A stretch of DNA of 64,000 nucleotides from Bradyrhizobium sp. 1 (lineage in GTDB: Bacteria; Pseudomonadota; Alphaproteobacteria; Rhizobiales; Xanthobacteraceae). Position 1 is the stretch's first letter. Every line of letters starts with the position of its first letter. Below the pieces are notes generated by a model. It ran no database searches. It saw nothing but the letters and a program-made list of their open reading frames with translations, and was not told where the DNA came from. The translations under genes and the position numbers were made by a program. Of this stretch, positions 26,927-37,120 are shown piece after piece. The DNA lies in assembly GCF_023073315.1 (NCBI RefSeq), contig NZ_JADPJH010000014.1, positions 1-64,000 on the forward strand, written 5' to 3'.

Positions 26927-27298
26927 ATGACCGCAACAGGGCTTTCGGGCCGCTCTGTATTCCTCGTCGAGGACGAGGTCATGATCAGGATGATGGTCGC
27001 GGACATGCTCGAAGAGCTCGGCTACAAGGTCGCAGCCGAAGCCGGCGATATTACCGAAGCTCTACGGCTCGCCGATGCGACCGAGTTCGACATCGCCATC
27101 CTCGACGTCAACGTCAACGGCAAGGTCATCTCCCCGGTCGCCGACCTGATCAAGGCGAAGGGCTGCCCCTTCATCTTTGCCACCGGCTATGGCTCCTCCG
27201 GCCTGCCCGAGCAATACCGCGACCGTCCGGCGCTGCAGAAGCCGTTTCAGCTCGACGCGCTTGCGAGGACAATCGAAGCCGCGCTTCGCAGCAGCTAG
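26927..27298 (+). CDS. single-domain response regulator
   Basis: This 123-residue protein consists of a receiver domain only. The acidic pair is VEDE, the phospho-acceptor aspartate is in IAILDVNVNGK (near residue 60), the switch threonine is in IFATGYGSS and the conserved lysine is in LQKPFQL. There is no output domain. The ATG at 26927 has AAGGA ten bases upstream; an in-frame ATG at 26906 lacks a ribosome binding site. No kinase is adjacent. The gene is transcribed against the surrounding minus-strand block. Confidence 0.85.
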   Translation: MTATGLSGRSVFLVEDEVMIRMMVADMLEELGYKVAAEAGDITEALRLADATEFDIAILDVNVNGKVISPVADLIKAKGCPFIFATGYGSSGLPEQYRDRPALQKPFQLDALARTIEAALRSS

Positions 27299-27318
27299 CC
27301 GATTTCCGTGGCCAGCCG

Positions 27319-28086
27319 CTATTTCAGCGTCGCACTCAGCGCTTCCGAAAACGCCTCATTGGTACGGTCGAGCCGGAGCGGCGTGACCGAGACGTAGCGC
27401 TCGCGCAGCGCCGCCAGATCCGTGCCGTCCGCGGGCGTGTCCATCATCGCTGCGCGCTCAAAACCGATCCAGAAATAGGGATTGTTGCGGCCGTCCCTGC
27501 GCTCGTCGATCCTGAGGAAGCCGAGATTGCGCTTGCCCTGGCGGGTGACGCGAATGCCGAGCACATCCTCCGGCGCGCAGGCCGGGAAGTTGACGTTGAT
27601 GACGGTGTCCCTGGGGATGCCGGCCTTGATCACCTTGCGCAGGATGTCGGGCCCGAATTTGCGCGCAGTGTCCCAGAGCGGCCGGTCGCGGGTCTCGACG
27701 CTGAATTCCTGCGACAGCGCGAACGACGGCAGCCCCAAAATGGTGCCTTCCAGCGCGCCGGCGATGGTGCCGGAATAGACCACGTCCTCGGCAACGTTGC
27801 GGCCCTTGTTGACGCCCGACAGCACGAGGTCCGGCGGCTTGGTGCCCAGGATGTGCCGCGCGCCCATGATGACGCAGTCGGTTGGCGTGCCGCGCACGGC
27901 GAAGTGCCGCTCTCCGACATCGCGCAGCCGCAAGGGGTCGTTCAGCGACAGCGAATGCGACACCCCGGACTGGTCGAGCTCGGGCGCGACCACCCAGACG
28001 TCCTCGGATAGCGCCCTGGCGATCTCCTCCACGACCTTGAGGCCGGGAGCGTGGATGCCGTCGTCATTGGTGCAGAGGATGCGCAT
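27319..28086 (-). CDS. surE: 5'/3'-nucleotidase SurE
   Basis: This 255-residue metal-dependent phosphatase removes phosphate from nucleoside monophosphates. The N-terminal metal site is MRILCTNDDGIHAPG, and the family motifs SGVSHSL, GTPTDCV and LVLSGVNKGRNVAEDVVYSG follow. The ATG at 28086 gives the standard N-terminus; the frame continues 42 codons further upstream without conservation. It is usually coupled to pcm, as the order suggests here. Confidence 0.95.
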   Translation of the reverse strand: MRILCTNDDGIHAPGLKVVEEIARALSEDVWVVAPELDQSGVSHSLSLNDPLRLRDVGERHFAVRGTPTDCVIMGARHILGTKPPDLVLSGVNKGRNVAEDVVYSGTIAGALEGTILGLPSFALSQEFSVETRDRPLWDTARKFGPDILRKVIKAGIPRDTVINVNFPACAPEDVLGIRVTRQGKRNLGFLRIDERRDGRNNPYFWIGFERAAMMDTPADGTDLAALRERYVSVTPLRLDRTNEAFSEALSATLK

Positions 28087-28256
28087 GTGAAAGGTCGATT
28101 CCTGAAGCCGTTTGAGCCGTCTTATCCGGCTGGGGCCGATCAGGCAAACCGGACGCCGCCGGGATTTGGGCAGAGCGCATCTGTGATCTAGCTCATTGCG
28201 GCGGCGCAGCACGAAGCCCTATTTTTGGTCCATATTCCGAGGCGACGGGACACCGA

Positions 28257-28982
28257 ATGACCCGCTTTGCTGCCCTCATCTCTCTTGGTCTTGAACTTGG
28301 GCTCGGGCTCGGACTGAGCGCGCTCGCGCCAGAGCCGGCACAGGCGCAGGATTCAGGGGGCTCGGACCGCTGCTTTCCCTGGCAGGAGTTTCGTGGCGGC
28401 AACTGCGTGGCGAAGGCGGCTCCTCTTGATCCGCCGCCTGCGGGAACGCCGCTCCCGAGCCCGCCCCCTTTGCCGGAACGCAGCGAAACGACCGCTCCGC
28501 CAGCTCCTGCGCCGCCGCGTGCGCTGATCGCCATCACCTGCATCGGCGGCACGGCGAGCGACGGCCAATGCGCCTGCCCGGCCGGCTTCCAGTTGATGCC
28601 CTCAGGCACGGATCCCGGCGGCACCTGTGTGCGAACCAATGCGGTGAACTGCCAAGGCGGCGCGTTGACGGTCGCCGGCGAATGCCTGTGCGACGGCCAG
28701 GTCACCATGTCCGGACAGGTCTACGAACTCGAATTGTCGCGCGGCAAATGCGTGCCGAAACGCTGTCCGCGCGAGGGTCCTTGCCTCACGGCAGCAACGA
28801 AGCCGGAGGGTGAGGCTTCGCCACGGTTGTCATCGGACGAGCCTGAGCGGCCGCGCAATTGCGCCAAAGGCATGGTCGCGACGCGCCACGGCTGCGTGTC
28901 GGCACGGCATCGATCGCAGACGATTGATCCAGGCACGTTCTTTAGAGTGACACCGAACTATCCGAGCCCAATGCACCATTAG
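28257..28982 (+). CDS. Cys-rich secreted hypothetical protein
   Basis: This 241-residue protein has a signal peptide (SLGLELGLGLGLSALAPEPA, then QAQ) and a Pro-rich linker (residues 55-90). About a dozen cysteines follow in short modules of the type CxGGxxxxGxCxCPxGF and CxGGALTVAGECLCDG. The modules resemble small extracellular disulfide-bonded repeats. The final part has NCAKGMVATRHGC. No named family was recognised. Export to the periplasm or beyond is inferred. Confidence 0.7.
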   Translation: MTRFAALISLGLELGLGLGLSALAPEPAQAQDSGGSDRCFPWQEFRGGNCVAKAAPLDPPPAGTPLPSPPPLPERSETTAPPAPAPPRALIAITCIGGTASDGQCACPAGFQLMPSGTDPGGTCVRTNAVNCQGGALTVAGECLCDGQVTMSGQVYELELSRGKCVPKRCPREGPCLTAATKPEGEASPRLSSDEPERPRNCAKGMVATRHGCVSARHRSQTIDPGTFFRVTPNYPSPMHH

Positions 28983-29359
28983 CGGCGGATGCGCCATTGC
29001 GGCAGGAAGCGCGCGAGCCGGCCTTCGGCGCGCAGCTGCATCGCCGGCAAGACCGCGCTCACGATGGGCGCCTCGATCACGCCGAGCGCCTTCAGTTGCG
29101 CCACGATCGGGTCCGATTCCGGCGCCTCGACCGGCATCATGGGAAAACGTTCGCGTGCCATCGTCAGCGCCGTGTCGAAGTCCGCGGCATTCACGCCGGG
29201 CTTGGCCCGCCGGCTCTGCACGAGAGCATCATCCCACAGCCGAGTGACATCGATGTCGAGCACGCCGCGCAGACGCTGATCGACGGCCTGGATGCCGGCA
29301 CCCGTCACGGCCCATTGTCTGCCGACCCAGAAGACGTCGCTGTGCAAGGCCATGAACAT
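28979..29359 (-). CDS. conserved hypothetical protein
   Basis: This 126-residue protein of unknown family has a compact N-terminal segment, ALHSDVFWVGRQWAVTGAG, and a helical, charged C-terminal half ending QWRIRR. There is no signal peptide or membrane span. The second methionine (MALHSDVF, start at 29353) is as plausible as the first. The last four bases overlap the end of the convergent Cys-rich gene. Confidence 0.62.
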   Translation of the reverse strand: MFMALHSDVFWVGRQWAVTGAGIQAVDQRLRGVLDIDVTRLWDDALVQSRRAKPGVNAADFDTALTMARERFPMMPVEAPESDPIVAQLKALGVIEAPIVSAVLPAMQLRAEGRLARFLPQWRIRR

Positions 29360-29447
29360 TGGTTCGCGTTGTCGAGTGGCCGCAAGATAACCTGCCGCCC
29401 GATCTTCGCAACCAAACGTTTCTACCGTTACAGGCGAGCAATCGCGC

Positions 29448-30876
<1,429 letters not shown>

Positions 30877-30916
30877 AATCATGGGCTGAGCAGCAACATG
30901 ATAGAACGAAAGCGCC

Positions 30917-31729
30917 CTACTCCGCCGGATTGGCGGGCGTCGACACGTCGGTGCCGGTGGTGGCGCTCGAGGCCGCCGCCTTCTTCTCCACGATCGCGAC
31001 CGCGATAATCGAGCCCTCGTAGAGCAAGAGCAAGGGAATCGCGAGCGAGCACTGGCTCAGCACATCAGGCGGCGTCAGCACTGCCGCGATGACGAAGGCG
31101 ATGACGATGAAATAGCGGCGCTTCTCGCGCAGCATTTTCGAGGTGACGATACCGATGCGGCCGAGCAGCGTCAGGATCACCGGAAGCTGGAAGGCGATGC
31201 CGAAGGCGAAGATCAGCGACATCATCAGCGACAGATATTCGCCGACCTTGGGCAGCAGCTGGATCTGCGCGGTCTCATCGCTGCCGGCCTGCTGCATGCC
31301 GAGCGAGAAGCGGACCAGCATCGGCAGCACGACGAAATAGACCAGCGCTGCTCCCAGCACGAAGAAGAACGGCGTCGCGACCAGATAGGGTACGAAGGCG
31401 TTCTTCTCGTGCTTGTAGAGGCCCGGCGCGACGAATTTGTAGATCTGGGTTGCGACGATCGGGAACGAGATGAAGCCGGCACCAAACAGCGCGAGCTTGA
31501 GCTGGGTGATGAAATATTCCAGCAGCGCCGTGTAGATGAATTTCGAATTCTCCGGACCCGCGACCCACACGAACGGCCAGACCAGCACGTTGTAGATCTG
31601 CTTGGCGAAGAAGAAGCACAAGATGAAGGCGAGGCCGAAGCCAAGCAGCGCCTTGATCAGCCGCGACCGCAGCTCGATCAGATGGTCCATCAATGGGGCT
31701 TTGCTGGCCTCGATATCGGCGTCGCTCAT
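30917..31729 (-). CDS. tatC: Sec-independent protein translocase subunit TatC
   Basis: This 270-residue polytopic protein forms the twin-arginine receptor with TatB. It has six spans, and the conserved [20 protein letters not shown] lies near the N-terminus. The conserved glutamate in KHEKNAF and the proline-rich [13 protein letters not shown] also fit. Its start overlaps the tatB stop by four bases (ATGA). It is the last gene of tatABC. Confidence 0.96.
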   Translation of the reverse strand: MSDADIEASKAPLMDHLIELRSRLIKALLGFGLAFILCFFFAKQIYNVLVWPFVWVAGPENSKFIYTALLEYFITQLKLALFGAGFISFPIVATQIYKFVAPGLYKHEKNAFVPYLVATPFFFVLGAALVYFVVLPMLVRFSLGMQQAGSDETAQIQLLPKVGEYLSLMMSLIFAFGIAFQLPVILTLLGRIGIVTSKMLREKRRYFIVIAFVIAAVLTPPDVLSQCSLAIPLLLLYEGSIIAVAIVEKKAAASSATTGTDVSTPANPAE

Positions 31730-32244
31730 GACGCTTTGACGTCCTTGATCGCCTCGGATGGTGCGGTGTCTTGTATCGCAGTATCCTGCGCGACCGGTGC
31801 CGGCTCGATCTCACGGGTGATGGCGAGCGGTTCGTTCAGCGCGGCATGCGCCTCGGCTTCCACAAAAGTCTCGGGCGTCGGCGCTTCCGGCGTCGTGGGG
31901 GTCGCCGGCGGCTCGACAGCAGTGGTGGTCGTTGTCTCGGCCGGCTTGTCCAGCGCATCGACGCGGAGTGCGTCGCTGACGTCCTTCTGGAGCGAGGTCA
32001 TCAGATTGTTGCCGGCGAAGCCGGACGCCGCTTCCTTGACCTCGTCAAAGCTCTTCTTGAGGTCGGCCATCTCGGCCTCGCGCATCGCTTCCTGGAACTG
32101 GCCCTGGAATTCGGCGGCCATCTTGCGGGCCTTGCCCATCCACTGGCCGACCATGCGCAGCACGCCCGGCAGCTCTTTCGGGCCGATGGCGACCAAGGCC
32201 ACAACCCCGATCAGAAGCAGTTCACTCCACCCGATGTCGAACAT
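31726..32244 (-). CDS. tatB: Sec-independent protein translocase subunit TatB
   Basis: This 172-residue protein begins with the TatB signature [20 protein letters not shown], including the Glu after the first turn and the following GPKELP. An amphipathic helix comes next. The C-terminal half is long, acidic and rich in Pro/Thr/Ala, which is common in alphaproteobacterial TatB. It partners TatC in recognition of twin-arginine signals. Confidence 0.94.
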   Translation of the reverse strand: MFDIGWSELLLIGVVALVAIGPKELPGVLRMVGQWMGKARKMAAEFQGQFQEAMREAEMADLKKSFDEVKEAASGFAGNNLMTSLQKDVSDALRVDALDKPAETTTTTAVEPPATPTTPEAPTPETFVEAEAHAALNEPLAITREIEPAPVAQDTAIQDTAPSEAIKDVKAS

Positions 32245-32332
32245 GACGTCTTCCGTTCACGCGAAGCCACGACCGGCCCAATCCCTCACGCGCAGGATCG
32301 AGGCCGCTACCCGCGTCTCGCGTGCTCCTGGT

Positions 32333-32569
32333 TCAGACGGCCTTGCTGCCGACGTCGGACCGCGCCGCGGTCGGCGCGGCATTGTGCTCGATCGACTTGG
32401 ACGGCTCGGCGGGCTTGTCGGCGACCTTGTCGTCGTCCTGCATGCCCTTCTTGAAGGCCTTGATGCCCTGCGCCACGTCGCCCATCAGATCCGAAATCTT
32501 GCCGCGGCCGAACAGCAGCAGGACGACTGCGATCACCAGGATCCAGTGCCAAATGCTAAGCGAACCCAT
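32333..32569 (-). CDS. tatA: Sec-independent protein translocase subunit TatA
   Basis: This 78-residue protein has one N-terminal span and an amphipathic helix: [20 protein letters not shown], then [11 protein letters not shown] and IKAFKKGM. It polymerises to form the Tat pore. The ATG at 32569 is used because the seven upstream codons do not fit the family. It is the first gene of tatABC and is separated from scpB by about 170 bases. Confidence 0.95.
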   Translation of the reverse strand: MGSLSIWHWILVIAVVLLLFGRGKISDLMGDVAQGIKAFKKGMQDDDKVADKPAEPSKSIEHNAAPTAARSDVGSKAV

Positions 32570-32736
32570 CCTGCAACCCTCCAAACACACGTGGCCGGGG
32601 ACCCGGCCGATCTTCCCGGAAACCTAGGCGCGGCAGGCCTCAAAAACAAGGACCAAGGCAGCGCCAATTCGCTGTTGGCGCTACGTAATCTTGCTAAGCG
32701 TTAACTGGTCGCAGGGGGCACCTGAAAGGCCGGACG

Positions 32737-33498
32737 TCAGTCCTCGCTGCCGCCTTCGCCGCCCTCATTGCCGCCTTCCGGCGCCGCTTCCGGCGTCTCG
32801 GGCTCAACCGCAGGCGCCAACGCCAGATCGAGGTCATCGCCGGGTTCCAGCGGATCCTCGTCCTCGCGCAGTTGCGGGTCATCGGACGGCGTCGGAACGC
32901 TGAATCCGGTCGGCAGGCGCGAATCCAAGAGGCCTGTGCCCTTCAGCTCTTCCAGGCCCGGCAGGTCACCGAGCTGTTCCAGCGTGAACTGCGACAGGAA
33001 GTCCTCGGTGGTTCCGAAGGTCAAGGGACGGCCGGGCGTCTTGCGACGGCCGCGCGGCTTGATCCAGCCGGTCTCCAGCAGCACGTCGAGCGTGCCCTTC
33101 GAGGTGATGACGCCGCGGATCTCCTCGATCTCAGCGCGCGTCACCGGCTGGTGATAGGCGATGATCGCCAGCACTTCGATCGCGGCGCGCGACAGGCGGC
33201 GGGTCTCGGTGCTCTCGCGCGTCATCAGCCAGGCGAGATCGCCGGCGGTACGAAAGGTCCATTTGTTGGCGACCCGCACGAGGTTCACGCCGCGCAACGA
33301 ATAGTCGGCCTGGAGCTGCTCGAGCGCGGCCTTGACGTCGACGCCGTCAGGCATGCGCTTGGCCAGCGTCGCGGTATCCAGCGGTTCATTCGAAGCAAAC
33401 AGCAGCGCTTCCAGCAGCCGCAATTCTTCGGGACGTGCCTGGGACTCGTTCTCCATCGGCTCGGCCTCTTCTACCCGCACTTCAGCCAGGCTTGCCAT
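32737..33498 (-). CDS. scpB: segregation and condensation protein B
   Basis: This 253-residue kleisin-associated protein forms the condensin complex with Smc and ScpA. Winged-helix domains include LRLLEALLFASNEPLDTATL, VLAIIAYHQPVTRAEIEEIRG and LLETGWIKPRGRRKTPGRPL. The last 60 residues form an acidic Glu/Pro-rich tail. The ATG at 33498 follows AAGGAG with good spacing; the GTG at 33519 is less likely. Confidence 0.95.
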   Translation of the reverse strand: MASLAEVRVEEAEPMENESQARPEELRLLEALLFASNEPLDTATLAKRMPDGVDVKAALEQLQADYSLRGVNLVRVANKWTFRTAGDLAWLMTRESTETRRLSRAAIEVLAIIAYHQPVTRAEIEEIRGVITSKGTLDVLLETGWIKPRGRRKTPGRPLTFGTTEDFLSQFTLEQLGDLPGLEELKGTGLLDSRLPTGFSVPTPSDDPQLREDEDPLEPGDDLDLALAPAVEPETPEAAPEGGNEGGEGGSED

Positions 33499-33519
33499 GG
33501 CAGATTCTCCTTGTTGCAC

Positions 33520-34359
33520 TTAAGCGACCGGCGCATCGGGCGCAGGAGCTGCGTCCATGACCGGCTTGGAGCGCCCCTTCCGGAAATAGATGGGCGCAAA
33601 CGCCTCTTTCTGGTTCAGCTCGAGCTGACCTTCACGCACCAGTTCGAGCGCGGCAGCGAAGCTCGAGGCAAGCACCGTCGCGCGCTGCGTCGGATCGGCG
33701 ACGTGCCGGAGCAGATAGTCGTCGAGAACGCCCCAGTCGTCCTGCTCGCTGATGCTGCCAACCAGCCGCTCCAGCGTGGCGCGCGCCTCGGCGAGCGACC
33801 ACACGGTGCGCTTGGCCAGATGCACGCTCGCCAGCACGCGCGACTGGCGCTGCGAGGCATAGGCGGTGAGCAAATCGTACAGCGTCGCGGTGTATTTCGG
33901 ATGCCTGATCTCGGCGATCTGCTCGGGCTCGCCGCGCGGAAAAATGTCGCGCAGCAATTGCTGCCGGTTCATCAGCCGGTTGGCGGCTTCACGAATGGCC
34001 TCCAGCCGGCGCAGCCGGTTGGCAAGCGCGGTCGCCATCTCTTCGGCGCTCGGACCTTCCGCGCTCGGCGGCTCCGGCAGCAGCAGGCGCGACTTCAGGA
34101 AGGCGAGCCACGCCGCCATCACGAGATAGTCGGCGGCAAGCTCAAGCCGGATCTTTCGCGCGGCTTCGATGAAGTGGAGATACTGGTCCGCCAGCGCCAG
34201 GATCGAGATCTTGGCGAGATCGACCTTCTGATTGCGAGCAAGCGCGAGCAACAGGTCGAGCGGGCCCTCATAGCCCTCGACGTCCACCACCAACGCCGGC
34301 TCATCCTCGGCGAGCTCTGCGGGCCGCCCGGTCTCGAACGATAGGATTTCTGCGGTCAT
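33520..34359 (-). CDS. scpA: segregation and condensation protein A
   Basis: This 279-residue bacterial kleisin has an N-terminal domain containing EGPLDLLLALARNQKVDLAK and ILALADQYLHFI. The C-terminal winged helix is near 215-265. It bridges Smc heads together with ScpB. The start overlaps the nagZ stop by four bases (ATGA), and the gene runs into scpB, 21 bases downstream. Confidence 0.95.
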   Translation of the reverse strand: MTAEILSFETGRPAELAEDEPALVVDVEGYEGPLDLLLALARNQKVDLAKISILALADQYLHFIEAARKIRLELAADYLVMAAWLAFLKSRLLLPEPPSAEGPSAEEMATALANRLRRLEAIREAANRLMNRQQLLRDIFPRGEPEQIAEIRHPKYTATLYDLLTAYASQRQSRVLASVHLAKRTVWSLAEARATLERLVGSISEQDDWGVLDDYLLRHVADPTQRATVLASSFAAALELVREGQLELNQKEAFAPIYFRKGRSKPVMDAAPAPDAPVA

Positions 34360-35384
34360 GCGGATGCCGTGTTTGCCCGTGCGATCAATGCGTCCAGCTC
34401 CATGCGCGCGGCCGCGCGGTCGAACGGCTGCGGCGCCTTGCGTGCCGCGAGCGCGGCGTTCGCCCGCTCCAGCGCCCTATCAGACAATTCAGGTGTCTGG
34501 GCGGCGACCTCGCGCATCTCCTCGATGTCGCCGTTGCAATGCAGGGCCACGTCGCAACCGGCCGCGAAGATGGCGCGGGTCCGTTCGGCGATATCCCCCG
34601 ACAGCGCGTTCATCGACACGTCATCACTCATTAACAAACCCTGGAACCCGATCACGCCACGAATCACCTGAGCGATCATTGTCGCAGAAGTCGTCGCCGG
34701 ATGGGCGGGGTCGACCGCGCTAAACACAACATGTGCAGTCATGGCCATCGGCAGATCGGCCAGCGGCTTGAACGCGGCGAAGTCGGTCCGTTCCAGCTCA
34801 TCCCTCGGCGTATCGACCGTCGGCAGCGTGAAGTGGGTGTCGGCGGTAGCCCTTCCATGGCCGGGAATGTGCTTGAGCACCGGCAGCACGCCGCCCTGCT
34901 CCAGCCCCTCGGTGACCGCGCGCGCGATCGCCGCGACCTTGCCCGGTTCGGTGCCGTAAGCCCGGTTCCCGATGACGGCATTAGCGCCCGCCACCGGCAC
35001 GTCGGCCAGCGGCAAGCAATCCACGGTAATGCCGAGATCAGTGAGATCGGCCGCGATCAGCCGGGCGCTGAGACGCGCGGCGGTGAGCCCGAGCGCCGAA
35101 TCAGTGTCGTACAGGGTCGAGAATACGGCGCCCGGCGGATAGGCCGGCCAGTGCGGCGGCCCCAGCCGCTGCACCCGTCCGCCCTCCTGGTCGATCAGGA
35201 CAGGTGCGTCGGGAGCATTCGCAACCGCCCGCAATTCCGCAACCAATGCAGCAACTTGAGCCGGGGTCGCGACATTGCGCTTGAACAGGATGAAGCCCCA
35301 TGGGCGCTGGCTGCGGATAAACTCCCGCTCGGCGGCGGTCAGTTCCGTTCCGGAAACGCCTGTTATGAAGGCCCGCATGCTCAT
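34356..35384 (-). CDS. nagZ: beta-N-acetylhexosaminidase NagZ
   Basis: This 342-residue family 3 glycoside hydrolase removes GlcNAc from anhydro-muropeptides during peptidoglycan recycling in the cytoplasm. The family motif KHIPGHGRATADTHFTLP (near residues 171-188) holds the His/Asp pair, and the catalytic aspartate is in LLMSDDVSMNAL (near 248). Its product pathway connects to the murein lyases MltB and Slt also encoded in this window. An ATG six bases further in is an alternative start. Confidence 0.95.
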   Translation of the reverse strand: MSMRAFITGVSGTELTAAEREFIRSQRPWGFILFKRNVATPAQVAALVAELRAVANAPDAPVLIDQEGGRVQRLGPPHWPAYPPGAVFSTLYDTDSALGLTAARLSARLIAADLTDLGITVDCLPLADVPVAGANAVIGNRAYGTEPGKVAAIARAVTEGLEQGGVLPVLKHIPGHGRATADTHFTLPTVDTPRDELERTDFAAFKPLADLPMAMTAHVVFSAVDPAHPATTSATMIAQVIRGVIGFQGLLMSDDVSMNALSGDIAERTRAIFAAGCDVALHCNGDIEEMREVAAQTPELSDRALERANAALAARKAPQPFDRAAARMELDALIARANTASA

Positions 35385-35436
35385 AACGGCCGATTAACCC
35401 TGCCCCGTCAGAGGGTCAAGGAATCGGCGGATAATA

Positions 35437-36975
35437 CTACGGGATAAAGCACTGCCCGCCGGCGGCCATCAGCTCCTTACAGAACTGCGAGGCCTCCTGG
35501 CGCGACCGGTAGGGGCCGACCAACGCACGGTACTTGACCTTGCCGTCGGACAATTCGGTCCGCCTGATCACCGCCGAGCGTGAGCCCAGAACCGACGGAT
35601 ATTTGCCCTGCGTCACGCGGTACGATTCCTTGGCCGCGGCTTCGGTGTCCTGAGACGAAACCGACACCATGACGCCTTGGGTCTCGGGAGCAGCGCTTGG
35701 CGCGATCTGGGTGGGATTGGTGGCAGCCATCCGCTGCTGCGGCTCGGCGGGCGATGCCTGCGGCGCCAGCGAGAGCGGCTGGTTGGCGCTGGCATTGGCC
35801 GAGGTCGGCGGTGTACGCGGCGCGGCGGGTGCTGCGACCGGCTTCGGCGGAGCTGCCGGCCTGGCCGCCGATTGCGGCGTGCCACTATCGGTCTGATCGC
35901 CCTTCACGGCGACAGTCCGAACCGGGCGCGGCGTTGTGGCCGGCATCGTGCCGTTGCTCGGGACCGGACCCGCGCTTGACGGCGGCAAAGTGGACGACGA
36001 CACGCTCGCCACCGGCGGCGGGTTCGCATTCGGGTTCAGCGGCGGGAACACGACGCGCGGACCGCTCGCCCTGGCATTGACGTCGACAGGCGCTTCCTCG
36101 CGCGGCACGATCTTCTCGGTGCCGTCGCCGGTGACCATCCGATCCGGCACCTTGGCCGAGGAATCCGTCGGCGCCGGCACGATCTTGGTCGGGGTGTTGT
36201 CGGCCTTGATGACCGGCGGCTCGCCGCTGCGGGGCGAGCCCACATAGGTCTTGTAGGCGAAGGCAGCCCCCGTCCCGACCACGGCAAGCGCCAGGATCGC
36301 CGCGACCGTCATCAGGCCGCCGCGCTGCTTCTTCGGCTCCTCGAGATCGGCTTCGGGATAATCGCTCTGGAACGCGTAGGGATCGTCCGGATAGGCGGGA
36401 TCGCGCTGATAGTCCTGCTCGCCCGCCTCCAGCCGTCCGTAGAGCGCATCGTCGTAACGCGCCGGATCGGGCTGCTGATGCGGCTCCTGATAGGCCTGGT
36501 CCTGGTACGCCTGATCGGGCTGCTGGTAAGCCTGATCCTGATAGGCTTGAGCCTGGTAAGCGTGATCCTGATAGGCCTGCGGCTGTTGGACCTCGGGCGC
36601 GGTCGGCTGGGCGGAATAGCGATGCAACGGGTGAACCGGGTTTACTGAGACGGGATAGTCGGGCTCCGGCGCGGGGGCCGGCTGCGGCTGCACGTTGGCG
36701 CGCCGCATCCATGAGGGCGGCCCGGGCGGAGGCGGCGAGGCCTGCTCGGCATAGTCCTGCTGATAATCGTCCTGCGGATAGTCGTCGCCTTGATAGCTCT
36801 GAGCGGGCGCTGCCGGCGGCTGCGCGCTCGGCCGCCCCTGCGCTGCGAATGGATCGGTCTGTCCGATCAGGCGGGCGAGTTCGGCCAGGGGATCATTGTC
36901 CGCCTTGCCATGCTGATCGCTACCGCGACCATAGTCGTCGGAAGGAAACGGTCTGTCCTGATATCGTTCGGCCAT
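35437..36975 (-). CDS. SPOR-domain membrane protein
   Basis: This 512-residue single-span protein has a cytoplasmic N-terminal half rich in Gln/Tyr/Pro, with near-tandem AYQDQAYQ-type repeats (about residues 125-175). One span (LMTVAAILALAVVGTGAAFA) lies near 220-240. A long Pro/Ala linker and a C-terminal SPOR domain (about 435-512) follow. The SPOR domain binds denuded glycan strands at division sites. The ATG at 36975 begins MAERYQDRPFPSDD, the usual N-terminus. It lies between argS and nagZ, the standard alphaproteobacterial position. Confidence 0.88.
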   Translation of the reverse strand: MAERYQDRPFPSDDYGRGSDQHGKADNDPLAELARLIGQTDPFAAQGRPSAQPPAAPAQSYQGDDYPQDDYQQDYAEQASPPPPGPPSWMRRANVQPQPAPAPEPDYPVSVNPVHPLHRYSAQPTAPEVQQPQAYQDHAYQAQAYQDQAYQQPDQAYQDQAYQEPHQQPDPARYDDALYGRLEAGEQDYQRDPAYPDDPYAFQSDYPEADLEEPKKQRGGLMTVAAILALAVVGTGAAFAYKTYVGSPRSGEPPVIKADNTPTKIVPAPTDSSAKVPDRMVTGDGTEKIVPREEAPVDVNARASGPRVVFPPLNPNANPPPVASVSSSTLPPSSAGPVPSNGTMPATTPRPVRTVAVKGDQTDSGTPQSAARPAAPPKPVAAPAAPRTPPTSANASANQPLSLAPQASPAEPQQRMAATNPTQIAPSAAPETQGVMVSVSSQDTEAAAKESYRVTQGKYPSVLGSRSAVIRRTELSDGKVKYRALVGPYRSRQEASQFCKELMAAGGQCFIP

Positions 36976-37099
36976 CGTAATGATGCGTCCCTTCGGGAAA
37001 GCCGCGCGCCCCTCGACCAAGGCACGGCCTTCGACCCACAAGGCTGTCAACCAAGTCTAAGCGATCCGGCTTCTGCCGGTTACCCCCAAATTCCCCTTA

Positions 37100-37120
37100 G
37101 GTAGTTCGCCCCAAACTACC
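37100..37120 (-). terminator. possible hairpin at the end of argS
   Basis: The arms ggtagtt (37100-37106) and aactacc (37114-37120) are perfect inverted copies around a seven-base loop. The argS stop codon lies inside one arm. There is no T-run after it, so it may act only in mRNA stability. Confidence 0.3.
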
